Shown: positions 36,533-47,200 of the stretch, piece after piece
How positions within the stretch are numbered: position 1 is the stretch's first letter
Layout of the letters: every line of letters begins with the position of its first letter
Assembly: GCF_002954265.1 (NCBI RefSeq)
Contig: NZ_PPSL01000005.1
Span: 310,001-374,000, forward strand
Direction of reading: 5' to 3'
Length of the DNA stretch: 64,000 nucleotides
Source: Flavipsychrobacter stenotrophus
Lineage (GTDB): Bacteria > Bacteroidota > Bacteroidia > Chitinophagales > Chitinophagaceae
Made by a program: the position numbers and the translations under genes
Notes under the pieces: model-generated
Databases searched by the model: none
The model's input: the letters and a program-made list of their open reading frames with translations, nothing else
Told to the model about the DNA's origin: nothing

Positions 36533-37384
36533 GTGAGCGTATTTAAAAAAACAGCAGAACCCGTTAATCCCAATGCCGAAATGGGCTTTTTAGACCATAT
36601 CGAAGCATTACGTTGGCATATTGTGCGTTCGGCTGTCGTTATTGTCATCGCAGCTATTGCCGTATTTATCAAGATCGAATGGATATTCGATCGGGTAATT
36701 CTCGGGCCCGCCCACAACGATTTTGTCAGCTACAAGTGGTTCTGCGCACTCGGCAGATTTTTCCATTACGATTCTTTTTGCCTCAGCGATATTAAGATGG
36801 AGTTCCAGAATACGGCCGTTACCGGCCAGTTCATGATGGGAATGTCCTCTTCAATGATGATCGGCTTTATTATCGCCTTCCCTTATGTACTTTGGGAACT
36901 ATGGCGCTTTATAAAGCCTGCCCTTAAAGACACCGAAGTAAGAGCTGCAAAGGGAATCGTATTCTGGTGCTCATTATTATTTTTCTCCGGTGTTATGTTC
37001 GCCTACTTCATCATTGCGCCATATACCATCAACTTCTTCGGCAACTACCAGTTAAGCCCTAAGTTCAAAAACGTAATTACTATAGATAACTATTACGATA
37101 CCATTAGTAACCTTACCCTGGCTCTGGGCCTGGTGTTCGAACTGCCAATGGTGGTGTATTTCCTCTCCCGCATTGGCATTCTTACGCCAACATTTATGCG
37201 CGAGAAAAGGAAATATGCCGTACTCATATTATTCCTGTTGGCAGAGATCATTACCCCTCCCGATCTCTTTAGCTGCCTGCTGGTATTCTTCCCGCTATAT
37301 GCCTTGTTCGAAATATCCGTGTTCATCAGTGCGCGCGCTATGACAGCAAGACTCAATAAAAAAGCAACCGAAAACAACGACTAA
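36533..37384 (+). CDS. tatC: Sec-independent protein translocase TatC
   Basis: A 283-residue six-helix membrane protein, receptor of twin-arginine signal peptides. Conserved start MGFLDHIEALRWHIVRS (17-33), central FPYVLWELWRFIKPAL and the late ELPMVVYFLSRIGILT are present. A 30-residue insertion in the first periplasmic loop (SYKWFCALGRFFHY) is typical of Bacteroidota. The start is GTG at 36533, dictated by the promoter box 20 bases upstream. One base separates its stop from rpiB. No tatA gene is in the window. Confidence 0.95.
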   Translation: MSVFKKTAEPVNPNAEMGFLDHIEALRWHIVRSAVVIVIAAIAVFIKIEWIFDRVILGPAHNDFVSYKWFCALGRFFHYDSFCLSDIKMEFQNTAVTGQFMMGMSSSMMIGFIIAFPYVLWELWRFIKPALKDTEVRAAKGIVFWCSLLFFSGVMFAYFIIAPYTINFFGNYQLSPKFKNVITIDNYYDTISNLTLALGLVFELPMVVYFLSRIGILTPTFMREKRKYAVLILFLLAEIITPPDLFSCLLVFFPLYALFEISVFISARAMTARLNKKATENND

Positions 37385-37385
37385 T

Positions 37386-37832
37386 ATGCAAACTACTTTC
37401 GATCGTTCATTGCCCCTGGCTATAGGCTGCGACCACGCAGGTTTTGAATACAAGGAAGCTATCAAAAAAATGCTCACCGAAGCTGGTTGGCAGGTAGAAG
37501 ACAAGGGTACCTACAGTGCGGATAGCACCGACTACCCTGACTACGCTCACCCGGTAGCCAACATGATCGAAGAAGGTAAAGCTACAGGTGGCATACTTAT
37601 CTGCGGTAGCGGTAATGGCATCTGCATGACTGCCAACAAACACCAGGGTATCCGTGCGGCACTTTGCTGGCTCGAAGAACTGGCATCATTGGCCCGTCAG
37701 CACAACAACGCTAACATCATTTGCTTACCGGCCCGCTATGTAAGCCTGGACCTGGCAGAAAAGATGGTCAATACTTTCCTTTCTACCGCCTTCGAAGGTG
37801 GCAGGCATGAAAAAAGAGTAGAGAAGATCTGA
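37386..37832 (+). CDS. rpiB: Ribose 5-phosphate isomerase B
   Basis: A 148-residue enzyme interconverting ribose 5-phosphate and ribulose 5-phosphate. Phosphate-binding start AIGCDHAGFEYKEAI, catalytic Cys region ICGSGNGICMTANK near 72-85, RAALCW near 90, and HNNANIICLPARYV near 105-118 are all conserved. Second gene of the tatC operon; its end converges with the NHL gene 12 bases away. Confidence 0.95.
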   Translation: MQTTFDRSLPLAIGCDHAGFEYKEAIKKMLTEAGWQVEDKGTYSADSTDYPDYAHPVANMIEEGKATGGILICGSGNGICMTANKHQGIRAALCWLEELASLARQHNNANIICLPARYVSLDLAEKMVNTFLSTAFEGGRHEKRVEKI

Positions 37833-37844
37833 TTGATCAGTAAA

Positions 37845-40018
37845 TTATTTCGCTAAAAGGAATTGCGCCGTTCGGTTACCGGATGGCGTAATTAATTGAA
37901 GCACATAAGTACCCATCGGCAACCCGGCAGGCAGGGTTAAAGACTCATTGATAACGCCTGTAGAAGTAGAAAAGGTTTGTGTTCCTACTCTACGGCCCAC
38001 AACATCGTATACAAGCACCTGCACATCGCCCGGCGTTTTACTGTAAGAAACAATATGCAACACACCGGTAGATGGATTAGGGTAAATACTTAGCGCCCCA
38101 CTCATATCTGCAACAGGCACCGGAAATTTGTAACGGGTATCTATCCTTCGTATACGATTGTTACCATAGTCAGCAAAATAAACCCTGCCTGAGTCATCAA
38201 TTGACAACCCCATAGGCCGCCACATGTAAGCCGCCGTGGCTGGGCCGCCATCACCAGAAAACCCGGTAGAGTCGCTACCTGCAATTGTTGTAAATATACC
38301 GTCCGCACTCACTTTTCTTATATTGCTTCTAATGTCCGTAAAGTATATGTTTCCTACAGTATCTACCACTATCTTATTATTTACATTAGCCGTAAAATAT
38401 GCTGCGGTTGCAGGCCCGCCAACACCCGGCACACCCACAATACCAGGACCTGCTATTGTAGAAATCGTACCGTCCGGAGCTACTTTCCTTATATCATGTG
38501 TTTCCAGAATATACAAATTGCCTGTCAGGTCGCAGGCTACACCCCAGGGTGCTACATGAGCGTTTATCGCCAGTCCGCCGTCGCCATTATCACCAGTTGT
38601 TACTCCATTACCCGCTACTGTTGTAATGATGCCGTTATTATCCACTTTCCTCACCCTGCCTTTATCAGCTATGAATAGATTCCCATCCTTATCTAATTTC
38701 AGCGACCTGAATGTTCCCGCTAACCGCGCATCGGTTGCAGGCCCACCGTCTCCAGAGAAACCCATTGAATCCGAACCGGCATACTTAGATACTAAACCAT
38801 TGGCAGCCACCTTCCATACCTTTCCAAATCCCATCATAAAGAGATCTCCGGTTTTACTGGCACACACGTCCCATGTGGATATGCCTGAGCTATAAGTGCT
38901 TATGACTCCGTCTTTATTCACTTTGCGTACCCTGGGGCCTCTACCTGCCATCTCGCTGATGAACATATTTCCAACCCCATCAAAAGTTACCGACGATGGG
39001 TTTTCAAGAACAGCATTCTCTGCCCTGCTGCCGTTACACAGAGTATTCAATGAAGGGTTAACAACGTTGTAGATCCTGCCCGACTCTATCTTATGAACAG
39101 AATAGTTATCACAAATATAAATGACGCCATTGTGATCTGCCGCTATTCCTATTGCGCCTATGGCTACAGCCGTTGCAATAGCGCCATTAGAGCAAATATT
39201 CGTATCTCCTCCGGCAACTACAGTTACCGTGCCAGCGCCATTAATACTGAGTATCCTCTTGCTGGTGCTTACCAGGATATCATTGTTATCCCCCATATCT
39301 ACACCATGTACATACTCACCTGTTGCAGCGTGTATTGAGTCACAGGTTACAACTCCCAAAATATCCCGCTTGAATAAACCAAGGCCATTAACTGCAAATA
39401 GATTACCCATGGCATCAACACAAACATCTTCCGAATACACAGACATGACCGTACTGATCATTCCTGCACCATTTACTTTCCTTATCCTGCTGTTGCGGGT
39501 ATCGGCAATAAATATATTGTCATCCTTATCTATCGCTATGCCCCTGGGGCCGTTGAGCGTTGCAGTAATTGCCGGTATATTATCACCATTGTACCCAAAC
39601 GTATCAGTACCGGCAAACCGCGACACGATACCTGCAGGCGACACCTTAAACACACAGTCAAGGCCAGCATCAGAAATGTACATGTTATTCTTGCTATCAA
39701 AAGCTACATCAGCAGGATATGCGAATGGCGTGGCCGTAGCTTGCCCACCCAGATCGGGCAACTCAAAAACTGACAATCCATTACCGACTACAGTACTAAT
39801 GCGGCCTGCGGCATCTATCTTTCTTATCCGCGCATGGTCTACATCTGAGATATACAGATCTCCATTGTGCCAGGTAACGCTGAAAGGACTTAACAAAGCA
39901 CTATCCAGGGGACCGCCATCACCCCCCCCCCGCCAGCCACGGTAGTGATGATCTGTGCGTGAGCAACGATGGAAACACAAATAAAGGCTAAAAGGGCAAA
40001 TGTAGATTTTCTATTCAT
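37845..40018 (-). CDS. NHL-repeat secreted protein with T9SS sorting domain, frameshifted at a poly-G tract
   Basis: The gene begins at ATG 40018 with a signal peptide (MNRKSTFALLAFICVSIVAH then AQIITTVAGG). After 30 codons it meets ten consecutive G on the minus strand (39931..39922), which shift it out of frame with the remaining roughly 690 codons. Eight or eleven G would restore the expected VAGGGGDGGPLDSA. Downstream are at least eight NHL propeller units (ITTVAGNGV, GFSGDGGPATDARL, GFSGDGGPATAAYM) and a type A T9SS domain (LSIYPNPSTGVLHI ... AQFLLAK). The product would be exported by T9SS and probably displayed on the cell surface. The shift is either phase variation or an assembly error. 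The frame downstream is otherwise intact. Confidence 0.82.
39922..39931 (-). repeat. Homopolymer tract of ten G (coding strand)
   Basis: C10 on the plus strand, within codons 31-34 of the NHL gene and immediately after the signal peptide. A slippage-prone contingency tract or a sequencing-length error. Confidence 0.8.
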
Positions 40019-40252
40019 AGTAGCAGTAATTGACGGTTAATATCTGGTTCACAGACCTACCTGTGTATATAGACGTATAAATATGCCAATAACTTGGGCT
40101 GCACCAATAGAATTTGAGAAACCCTCGCTACAACTACGAGTTATACACCCGGCGACTGCACGTTTTAGAGATGGTATGGGTAACCTTATGTTCACCACGG
40201 ATGTCCCAGTTGAGGATTAGGTAGTATTATCTTTTGAGAAATGAAAGAAGAA

Positions 40253-41086
40253 TTACATAGGCACATCGATCCTGATCTGCTTGGAGTAGATCTTGCCTTT
40301 TTCGTCTTTACCATCAATCTTCCACATAACGGAGCGGAGGGTAACAACGAGAGGTTTCTGATTAGCAGCACGTACATTCTTGCCAAGTACGGTCATCCAT
40401 TCGTCGATCTTCTTCTTGCTCAAGTGACGCTGGCGGCCGGCTTTGGCTACTGCATTGCGAATATCATTGGCATCTGCATCTTCAAACTTCAGATCATTTT
40501 CGCCCAGGCCTTTTACGGGATAAGCACCATTACCGCCATTGACCTGTTGCCAAGGCGTGGTTACACTCAGGTCTTCTAAAGGTAGATTACCGTTTTTGCC
40601 TTTAAGCAAAACTACTGACTGGTAGCGCTGAGAAACTTTAGCAACGTTACCGGTTGTGCGCATAACATTGCCATTTATGTTGCCACTTGTCCAGGTATAA
40701 ACTGCGCCATTGGCATTCATTAGGTTGGGCTTACCGGCCTGTTTAGCATCAAGGCCAGGCAGCATAATTGTTACTTCTTTAAACTCTGCCTTTAAACCCG
40801 GTCCGGATGGGATAGGTGCTGCGGCTGGCGGAGTGGCTATTGCAACTGCGGCTTTCTGCGGCGTATCTGCCTTTGGTTCTTCTTTAGCGGTATCAGGAGG
40901 TATATTAGAAGGTATCACCGGAGTGAGGTCGGTGACTAGGTCCTGAAGCCTTTGAGGATCGGACTCAGTTACAATTGTAGATGAGTCGCCCAGCTTAATG
41001 GGACCATGATTTTTAGTGGGCACATCTTTGCACGAAAAAATAAAAATACAACCGAACAACAGAAGATGTTTACTGCAGATATTCAT
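40253..41086 (-). CDS. Lipoprotein, function unknown
   Basis: A 277-residue protein with a lipoprotein signal (LLLFGCIFIFSCKDV, Cys near 19). A Pro/Ala/Thr-rich spacer (about 45-95) is followed by a C-terminal globular part (about 100-277; VTIMLPGLDAKQAG, MRTTGNVAKVSQRYQ, VTLRSVMWKIDG). I do not recognise the family. It is divergent from the TolC gene. The spacer suggests it reaches away from the membrane. Confidence 0.7.
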   Translation of the reverse strand: MNICSKHLLLFGCIFIFSCKDVPTKNHGPIKLGDSSTIVTESDPQRLQDLVTDLTPVIPSNIPPDTAKEEPKADTPQKAAVAIATPPAAAPIPSGPGLKAEFKEVTIMLPGLDAKQAGKPNLMNANGAVYTWTSGNINGNVMRTTGNVAKVSQRYQSVVLLKGKNGNLPLEDLSVTTPWQQVNGGNGAYPVKGLGENDLKFEDADANDIRNAVAKAGRQRHLSKKKIDEWMTVLGKNVRAANQKPLVVTLRSVMWKIDGKDEKGKIYSKQIRIDVPM

Positions 41087-41456
41087 TCACCCAATTTTAC
41101 TTGCGAAAGTAAAAGATATAAGTGAATAATACAGTATTGTATGGGCTTAGGCGCGAAAATATTCAACAATAATAAAGGCAAACATCACGGTTGACGAAAT
41201 TTCCCCGCAATAGTTTAAAGCGCATTTCTGCTCAAAGCACAAAATCTACAAATTATTGTTAAGATAAATACAAAGCAAATATGCATAACTTTATATAGTG
41301 TTGTAACAGTGGCAGATAAATATTAAAATGGGCGAACCTCAGTACGCATCAATAAAATCAATAAAAGTACCTACACGGATATAGATGGTATAGGTAACTT
41401 TGCACCTTGTTTTTATGCAGATAGTATAGAAACAGTAATTAACCGGATACTCACTC
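41087..41456. other. Intergenic stretch upstream of the efflux operon
   Basis: 370 A/T-rich bases between divergent genes; no gene, repeat or clear TAnnTTTG box seen. Promoters of both flanking genes should lie here. Confidence 0.4.
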
Positions 41457-42821
41457 ATGTTATACCGAACAACACTTTTTCTTTTACTGACATTCCTGCT
41501 CTGCAACAGTACCCGGGCGCAGTTGAAAGGCTCTAATGATACCCGCCACCTACCCGGCAGTACTGATACAACCACATATAGCTACTCACTGGAGCAGTGC
41601 ATTAGCTATGCACTGAAGAACCAACCAGCGGTAAACCAGAGTCGTCTTGATGAGGAGATAGCACACGCTAACAGATCGATAGCACTGTCGGGCTGGCTGC
41701 CACAGGTAATCGGCGGGGCCAACCTGCAGCACTGGCTACAATTACCAACATCGTTCCTTCCTATTAATGGTGTGTCCACCCCGGTACATACAGGGGTAGC
41801 CAATACATCTAATCCGAATATCGCCGCCACGTGGAATTTGTTCAGTAATGACGTACTCCTTGCAGCAAAAGCCGCCAATACCAACATAGACCTGGCCAGA
41901 GCAACTACAAGGGAAACGAGAATACAACTGGTTACAGATGTGAGCAAGGCATTTTATGATATCCTATTATCGGTGGAGCGCATTAATGTATATAAGGAAG
42001 ATACAGCCAGGCTCAGGAAGAACCAGCAGGACGCCTACCACAGGTACGTAAGCGGCATATCTGATAAGGTAGATTATAAGCAGGCAACCATTTCACTGAA
42101 CAACTCCATGTCTCAACTGAAGACAGCCAGCGAAGAAGTAAAAGGAAAGTATGCCGCACTGAAACGACTAATGGGCAGCCCCGCAGAGCAAAAGATAACC
42201 GTAAACTTTGACACAGCGGTGATGATGCAGGGCATATATACCGACACAGATGCTGTCTTACACATAGAACGACGGGTGGAATACCAGCAACTGCAACTAG
42301 TAAGGAAGATACAGCATCTGAATACATCGTATTACAAAACCAATTTCATCCCTACCCTATCGGCATTTTACAACTATAACTACCAGTTTCAGAGTAAGCA
42401 ATTTTCTGACCTCTACAATCAGGCATATCCTAACTCATACGTAGGCCTGCAGTTGAGTGTACCATTATTTACCGGTTTTAAACGACTGAACAACATTCAT
42501 AAATCGAAATTACAGGAAGAGCGTATAGACTGGGATGAGGTAAATCTGAAACTGGCGGTATACACAGAATACCAGACATCGCTGGCGGCCTACAAGAGTA
42601 ACTTATACAACCTTAAAGCGCAGTCGGAAAACGTGGCAATGGCGCGGGAAGTGTACAACATAGTGAAGCTGCAATACTCAGAAGGTATAAAGGCTTACCT
42701 GGATGTGATAGTGGCAGAATCGGACCTGCAGGAATCGGAGATCAATTACCTCAATGCACTATTCCAGGTGTTGGGAAGTAAGGTGAACCTGGAGAAGGCA
42801 ATGGGAGAGATTAATCCTTGA
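41457..42821 (+). CDS. TolC-family outer membrane efflux channel
   Basis: A 454-residue protein with a signal peptide (1-22). Two repeats of the outer-membrane efflux protein fold cover about 45-240 and 260-450: long coiled-coil helices (LEQCISYALKNQPAVNQSRL; YSEGIKAYLDVIVAESDLQE) and short barrel strands (YVGLQLSVPLFTGFKRLNNI). It is the first gene of the tripartite pump operon with adaptor (42968) and RND pump (44295), and would form the exit duct across the outer membrane. Confidence 0.92.
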   Translation: MLYRTTLFLLLTFLLCNSTRAQLKGSNDTRHLPGSTDTTTYSYSLEQCISYALKNQPAVNQSRLDEEIAHANRSIALSGWLPQVIGGANLQHWLQLPTSFLPINGVSTPVHTGVANTSNPNIAATWNLFSNDVLLAAKAANTNIDLARATTRETRIQLVTDVSKAFYDILLSVERINVYKEDTARLRKNQQDAYHRYVSGISDKVDYKQATISLNNSMSQLKTASEEVKGKYAALKRLMGSPAEQKITVNFDTAVMMQGIYTDTDAVLHIERRVEYQQLQLVRKIQHLNTSYYKTNFIPTLSAFYNYNYQFQSKQFSDLYNQAYPNSYVGLQLSVPLFTGFKRLNNIHKSKLQEERIDWDEVNLKLAVYTEYQTSLAAYKSNLYNLKAQSENVAMAREVYNIVKLQYSEGIKAYLDVIVAESDLQESEINYLNALFQVLGSKVNLEKAMGEINP

Positions 42822-42967
42822 ATTTGACAATTCGGAAATGATGTTGACGTTGAGATCCGATCAGTACAGAAATGAATGCGGCAATGTCATGGAATGCGAC
42901 AATGTGGTGGTGTCTAGATAATAATAAGGGCAATTATGATTGCGAAATGATAAAAGAAATTAAGAAG

Positions 42968-44128
42968 ATGAACAGGTCAGTTTTACATACAACAATATTT
43001 ATAGCGGGAATGGCAGCCTTGGCAGCTTGTGGAGAGAAGAAGGCAGATGTACCTAATCCTGCTAACATACCGGTGCCGGTTAATATCTACGAAGTACATG
43101 CAGAAAAGGCGGTGTACTATGATATGTATCCGGGTACTGTAGTAGCGCTTAACCAGGTGGACCTCCGCTCGCAAACCGAAGGATATGTAACGGGTATCTT
43201 CTTTAAAGATGGTGACCATGTAACCAAAGGACAGAAACTGTACCAAATAGATGTGAGCAAATACCAGGCAACAGTAAGCCAGAGTAATTCGGCACTGATG
43301 GTTGCCAAATCGAACCTGGACCAGGCGCAGAAAGACGCCGACCGTTATACCTACCTTAATGAACACGATGCTGTAGCAAAGCAAACACTGGATCATGCAA
43401 TGACCGCATTGCAGAATGCAAAGAACCAATATGCGGCAGCCAAACAAGATGTAGTAAAGACGCAGACAGACTTGAACTACTCTATTATCAAAGCACCATT
43501 TGATGGCACAATAGGCATATCGCAGGTTAGGCAGGGAGCATCAGTATCGGCAGGATCTACTATTCTCAATACTATATCGACTAACGATCCTATGGCCGTG
43601 GATATACTGATCAATGAGAAGCAGATACCCCACTTTGTGAGCATGCAAAAACAAACTGTAAATAATGCAGATTCACTATTTACTTTATTGATGCCCGATA
43701 ACAGTTTATACGGTGGTACAGGGCAGATAAGCCTAATAGACCGTGGTGTAAATGCACAAACAGGCAGCATAACTGTCCGTATTGCTTTCCCTAATAAGGG
43801 TGGCTTACTAAGAGCCGGCATGAGCAGCAAAGTAAGAGTGCGCAACCAGGACACCGCAATGCAGGTGATCATACCTAATAAGGCAGTAGTAGAACAGATG
43901 GGTGAGTACTTTGTATACGTAGCAAAAGACACGGTGATCAGGTCGGCAACAGACACTACAGTCAAAAAAGCAGAAGCACCAAGTCCACATGCAGTGCAAC
44001 GCAAAGTGACACTGGGTGTTGCAATAGCCGACAGGATAATAGTAAAAAGCGGACTGAACGAAGGCGACCGCGTAATAGTAGATGGCGTGCAGAAACTACA
44101 TGACGGGTCGCTGATAAAGCAACCCTAG
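42968..44128 (+). CDS. RND efflux periplasmic adaptor lipoprotein (AcrA/MexA-like)
   Basis: About 386 residues. A lipoprotein signal (MNRSVLHTTIFIAGMAALAAC) is followed by the membrane fusion protein domains: lipoyl halves (VDLRSQTEGYVTGIFFKDGD near 65-85 and KAPFDGTIGISQVRQGASV near 165-183), a hairpin between them, a beta-barrel and the membrane-proximal domain. The start at 42968 is picked because the signal peptide begins there; an ATG at 42947 is possible. It links the TolC channel to the RND pump. Confidence 0.9.
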   Translation: MNRSVLHTTIFIAGMAALAACGEKKADVPNPANIPVPVNIYEVHAEKAVYYDMYPGTVVALNQVDLRSQTEGYVTGIFFKDGDHVTKGQKLYQIDVSKYQATVSQSNSALMVAKSNLDQAQKDADRYTYLNEHDAVAKQTLDHAMTALQNAKNQYAAAKQDVVKTQTDLNYSIIKAPFDGTIGISQVRQGASVSAGSTILNTISTNDPMAVDILINEKQIPHFVSMQKQTVNNADSLFTLLMPDNSLYGGTGQISLIDRGVNAQTGSITVRIAFPNKGGLLRAGMSSKVRVRNQDTAMQVIIPNKAVVEQMGEYFVYVAKDTVIRSATDTTVKKAEAPSPHAVQRKVTLGVAIADRIIVKSGLNEGDRVIVDGVQKLHDGSLIKQP

Positions 44129-44187
44129 TATTATCTTACGATAATACTTACGCGACCCCGCCCTCATTTGCTTAGAAGGTTTATAAA

Positions 44188-44241
44188 ATACAAAACGAAT
44201 ACGTCCAGATGCGAGATTGCTTCGTTCCTCGCAATGACGTG
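44188..44241 (-). repeat. Dispersed repeat, copy 3, inside the efflux operon
   Basis: On the minus strand it reads CGTCATTGCGAGGAACGAAG, then CAATCTCGCATCTGGACGTA and TTCGTTTTGTAT, the same element as at 34241 and 35022. It fills the 166-base gap between adaptor and pump genes. Confidence 0.85.
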
Positions 44242-44294
44242 CATAAGGAGGTTAAGGCTTAATATAGAATTACTCTTTGAATTGAATATAGATT

Positions 44295-47200
44295 ATGATA
44301 GCTGATGTATTTATAAAAAGGCCGGTAACCGCAATAGTCATCTCTCTGGTGCTGCTGATGGTGGGTACAATATGTATCCTGAACCTGCCGGTGGGACAGT
44401 ACCCCGAAATAACGCCGGCTACAGTGCAGGTAACGGGTCAGTTTACCGGAGCAGATGCACTGACGGTGGAGCAGACAATGGCCACACCAGTAGAGGCGCA
44501 GATAAACGGCACGCCGGGGATGAACTACCTGCAAAGCAATAGCACCAGCAATGGTGCCATGACTGTGAATGTGATCTTTGGGATAGGTACTAATATAGAT
44601 GTGGCAACACTGGATGTACAGAACCGTGTGAGCATTGCTACGCCACAGCTACCCGATGTAGTAAAGCGCCTGGGACTTACGGTAAGAAAAAGAAACCCAA
44701 GCATACTGATGCTGGTGGCATTGTACTCTCCAAAGGGATCTCATAACGTAACCTTCGTAGACAACTACACCAACATATTTGTACGCGATGCATTGCTGCG
44801 GGTAAAGGGCGTAGGAGATATATTCAGCCGTACCGATGACTTTAGTATGCGTGTATGGCTGAAGCCTGATAAGCTGGCAGAATACGGGCTATCGGCAAGT
44901 GATGTGACCAGTGCACTAAGCGAACAGAATGTGCAGGTAGCAGCAGGATCGGTAGGCGTACCGCCACAGCAAAGCACGCAGGTATTTGAGTACAGCCTGA
45001 TGGTGAATGGCCGACTGAATAAGGTTGCAGATTTTGAAAACATCATCATTAAAACAGTGCCCGGTACCGGCCAGCTGCTCTATCTTAAAGATGTAGCACG
45101 TGTGGAGCTAGGCAAATTCGCCTACGCAAGTAATTCATTTGTAGATGGTAAACGTGCATCTTACCTTCTGGTCTACCAGGCACCGGGCAGCAATGCACTG
45201 GAAACTGCTGAAGGTGTATACGCCAAGCTGGCAGAAATGAAGAAGACATTTCCCGGCGATATAGATTATAGTGTACCGTTTGAATCTGTGACAGTAGTTA
45301 AAGTATCTATGCACGAGGTGGTGCTCACCTTACTTGAAGCACTGGGACTGGTAGCGATAGTGGTATTCCTCTTCCTGCAAAACTGGAGAGCAACGTTGAT
45401 ACCAATACTGGCTATACCTGTGTCTATTATAGGTACGTTCATATTCTTTATACCGCTGGGCTTTACTATCAACACCCTTACCATGTTCGGATTCATACTG
45501 GCCATTGGTATAGTGGTGGATGATGCGATAGTAGTAGTGGAGGCTGTGCAGCACTATATGGACCACAAAGACATGTCGGCACGGGAAGCTACCACCCAGG
45601 CCATGAAAGATATATCTGGCCCGGTAATAGCCATTGCATTGATACTTGCAGCGGTGTTTGTGCCTGTAGGATTTATACCGGGTATAGTAGGAAGATTGTA
45701 CCAGCAGTTTGCTGTAACAATTGCTATCTCTGTGATACTATCGGCATTTGTAGCCCTATCACTTACACCGGCATTATGTATACTGTTGCTCAAGAAATCG
45801 ACAGTTAATAAAGAAGCCCGCGGACTCAACGGACTGTTCTATAAATTCAACAATTGGTTTGAACGATTCTCTGATAGGTATACCAGCGGTGTAAAGCATT
45901 CTATAAAGGCATCTAAACTGGTCATCATCATACTGGTGTGCATATGCGCGGGCACTGTGTTACTGTTTAAAGCAAAACCAACAGGCTTCATCCCTACAGA
46001 AGATGAGGGACGTATATTTATCACTTACGAATTGCCTGAAGCATCATCAACAGCACGATCGCTGGAAGTAATGCAGAAAGTGATGAAAGCAGTTGGCGAA
46101 ACACCAGGTGTGGGCCACTACGCGGCATTGGGCGGACTGAATGTGGTGACGTTCTCCACTAAGTCTAACAGCGGCAGTATCTTCTGCCAGTTGAAACCAT
46201 GGGATGAGCGTACAAAGGCTGATGAGCAAGTACCTAACATCATAGATGTATTGAAACAACGCATTGCTGCCGCAGGTGTGAAGCAAGCCAATGTGGTAGT
46301 TATATCACCACCACCCATACCGGGCCTTGGGCAAACAGCGGGATTTGCCATGCAGATACAACAAAGAGAAACACCGGATGATGTGAGAGCATTTGAAAAG
46401 GTGGTGAAGAACTTTGTTGCAGAAGTGCAGAAAGATCCGGCCATAGGCAATGCATTCAGCTTCTATGGGGCGCATACGCCAAGTTATAGCCTTACTGTAG
46501 ACCGGGAGAAGTGTAAGAAAATGGGTGTGTCTATATCAGAAGTATTCAGTGCTATTCAAACATACATGGGTAGTTTCTATGTCAATGACATTAGCCTGTA
46601 CAGCCGCAACTTCCACGTGATGGTGCAGGCAGATACCAACTACAGGGTGAACATTACTGACCTTGACAAGTACTACGTGAAGAACCAGGCCGGACAGATG
46701 TTGCCTATGAGTACATTAGTTACTTATGCGCCAATAGAAACAGCACCGTTGATATCGCACTTTAATATCTTCAGATCGGCAGAGGTAGATGGTACGCCAA
46801 AGAAGGGATATAGCAGCGGACAGGCATTGGATGCGCTGAAAAAAGTAGCAGCTAAAACATTACCTAATGGTTATGGCTATGAGTTCTCGGGGCTGAGTTA
46901 TGAAGAGGAGAAGGCGGGCAATTCGTCGATCTATATCTTTATGCTTTCGATAGTGTTTGTATTCCTGTTCCTTGCCGCATTGTATGAGAGTTGGTCGGTA
47001 CCGTTCTCTGTGTTATTTGCGGTACCCGTTGGTGCATTCGGAGCTATTCTAACTCTGACATTTGTGCCAAGTCTTACAGATAATGTTTATGCACAAATAG
47101 GGTTGATAACGTTGATAGGCCTGTCGGCAAAGAACGCGATCTTGATAGTAGAGTTTGCTAAGGAGCGTGTAGACTCGGGTGAGGAGTTGATACGATCTAC

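Noticed and set aside
39160-39945. 261-codon frame opposite the NHL-repeat gene
   Set aside because: Antisense shadow of the repeated propeller units.
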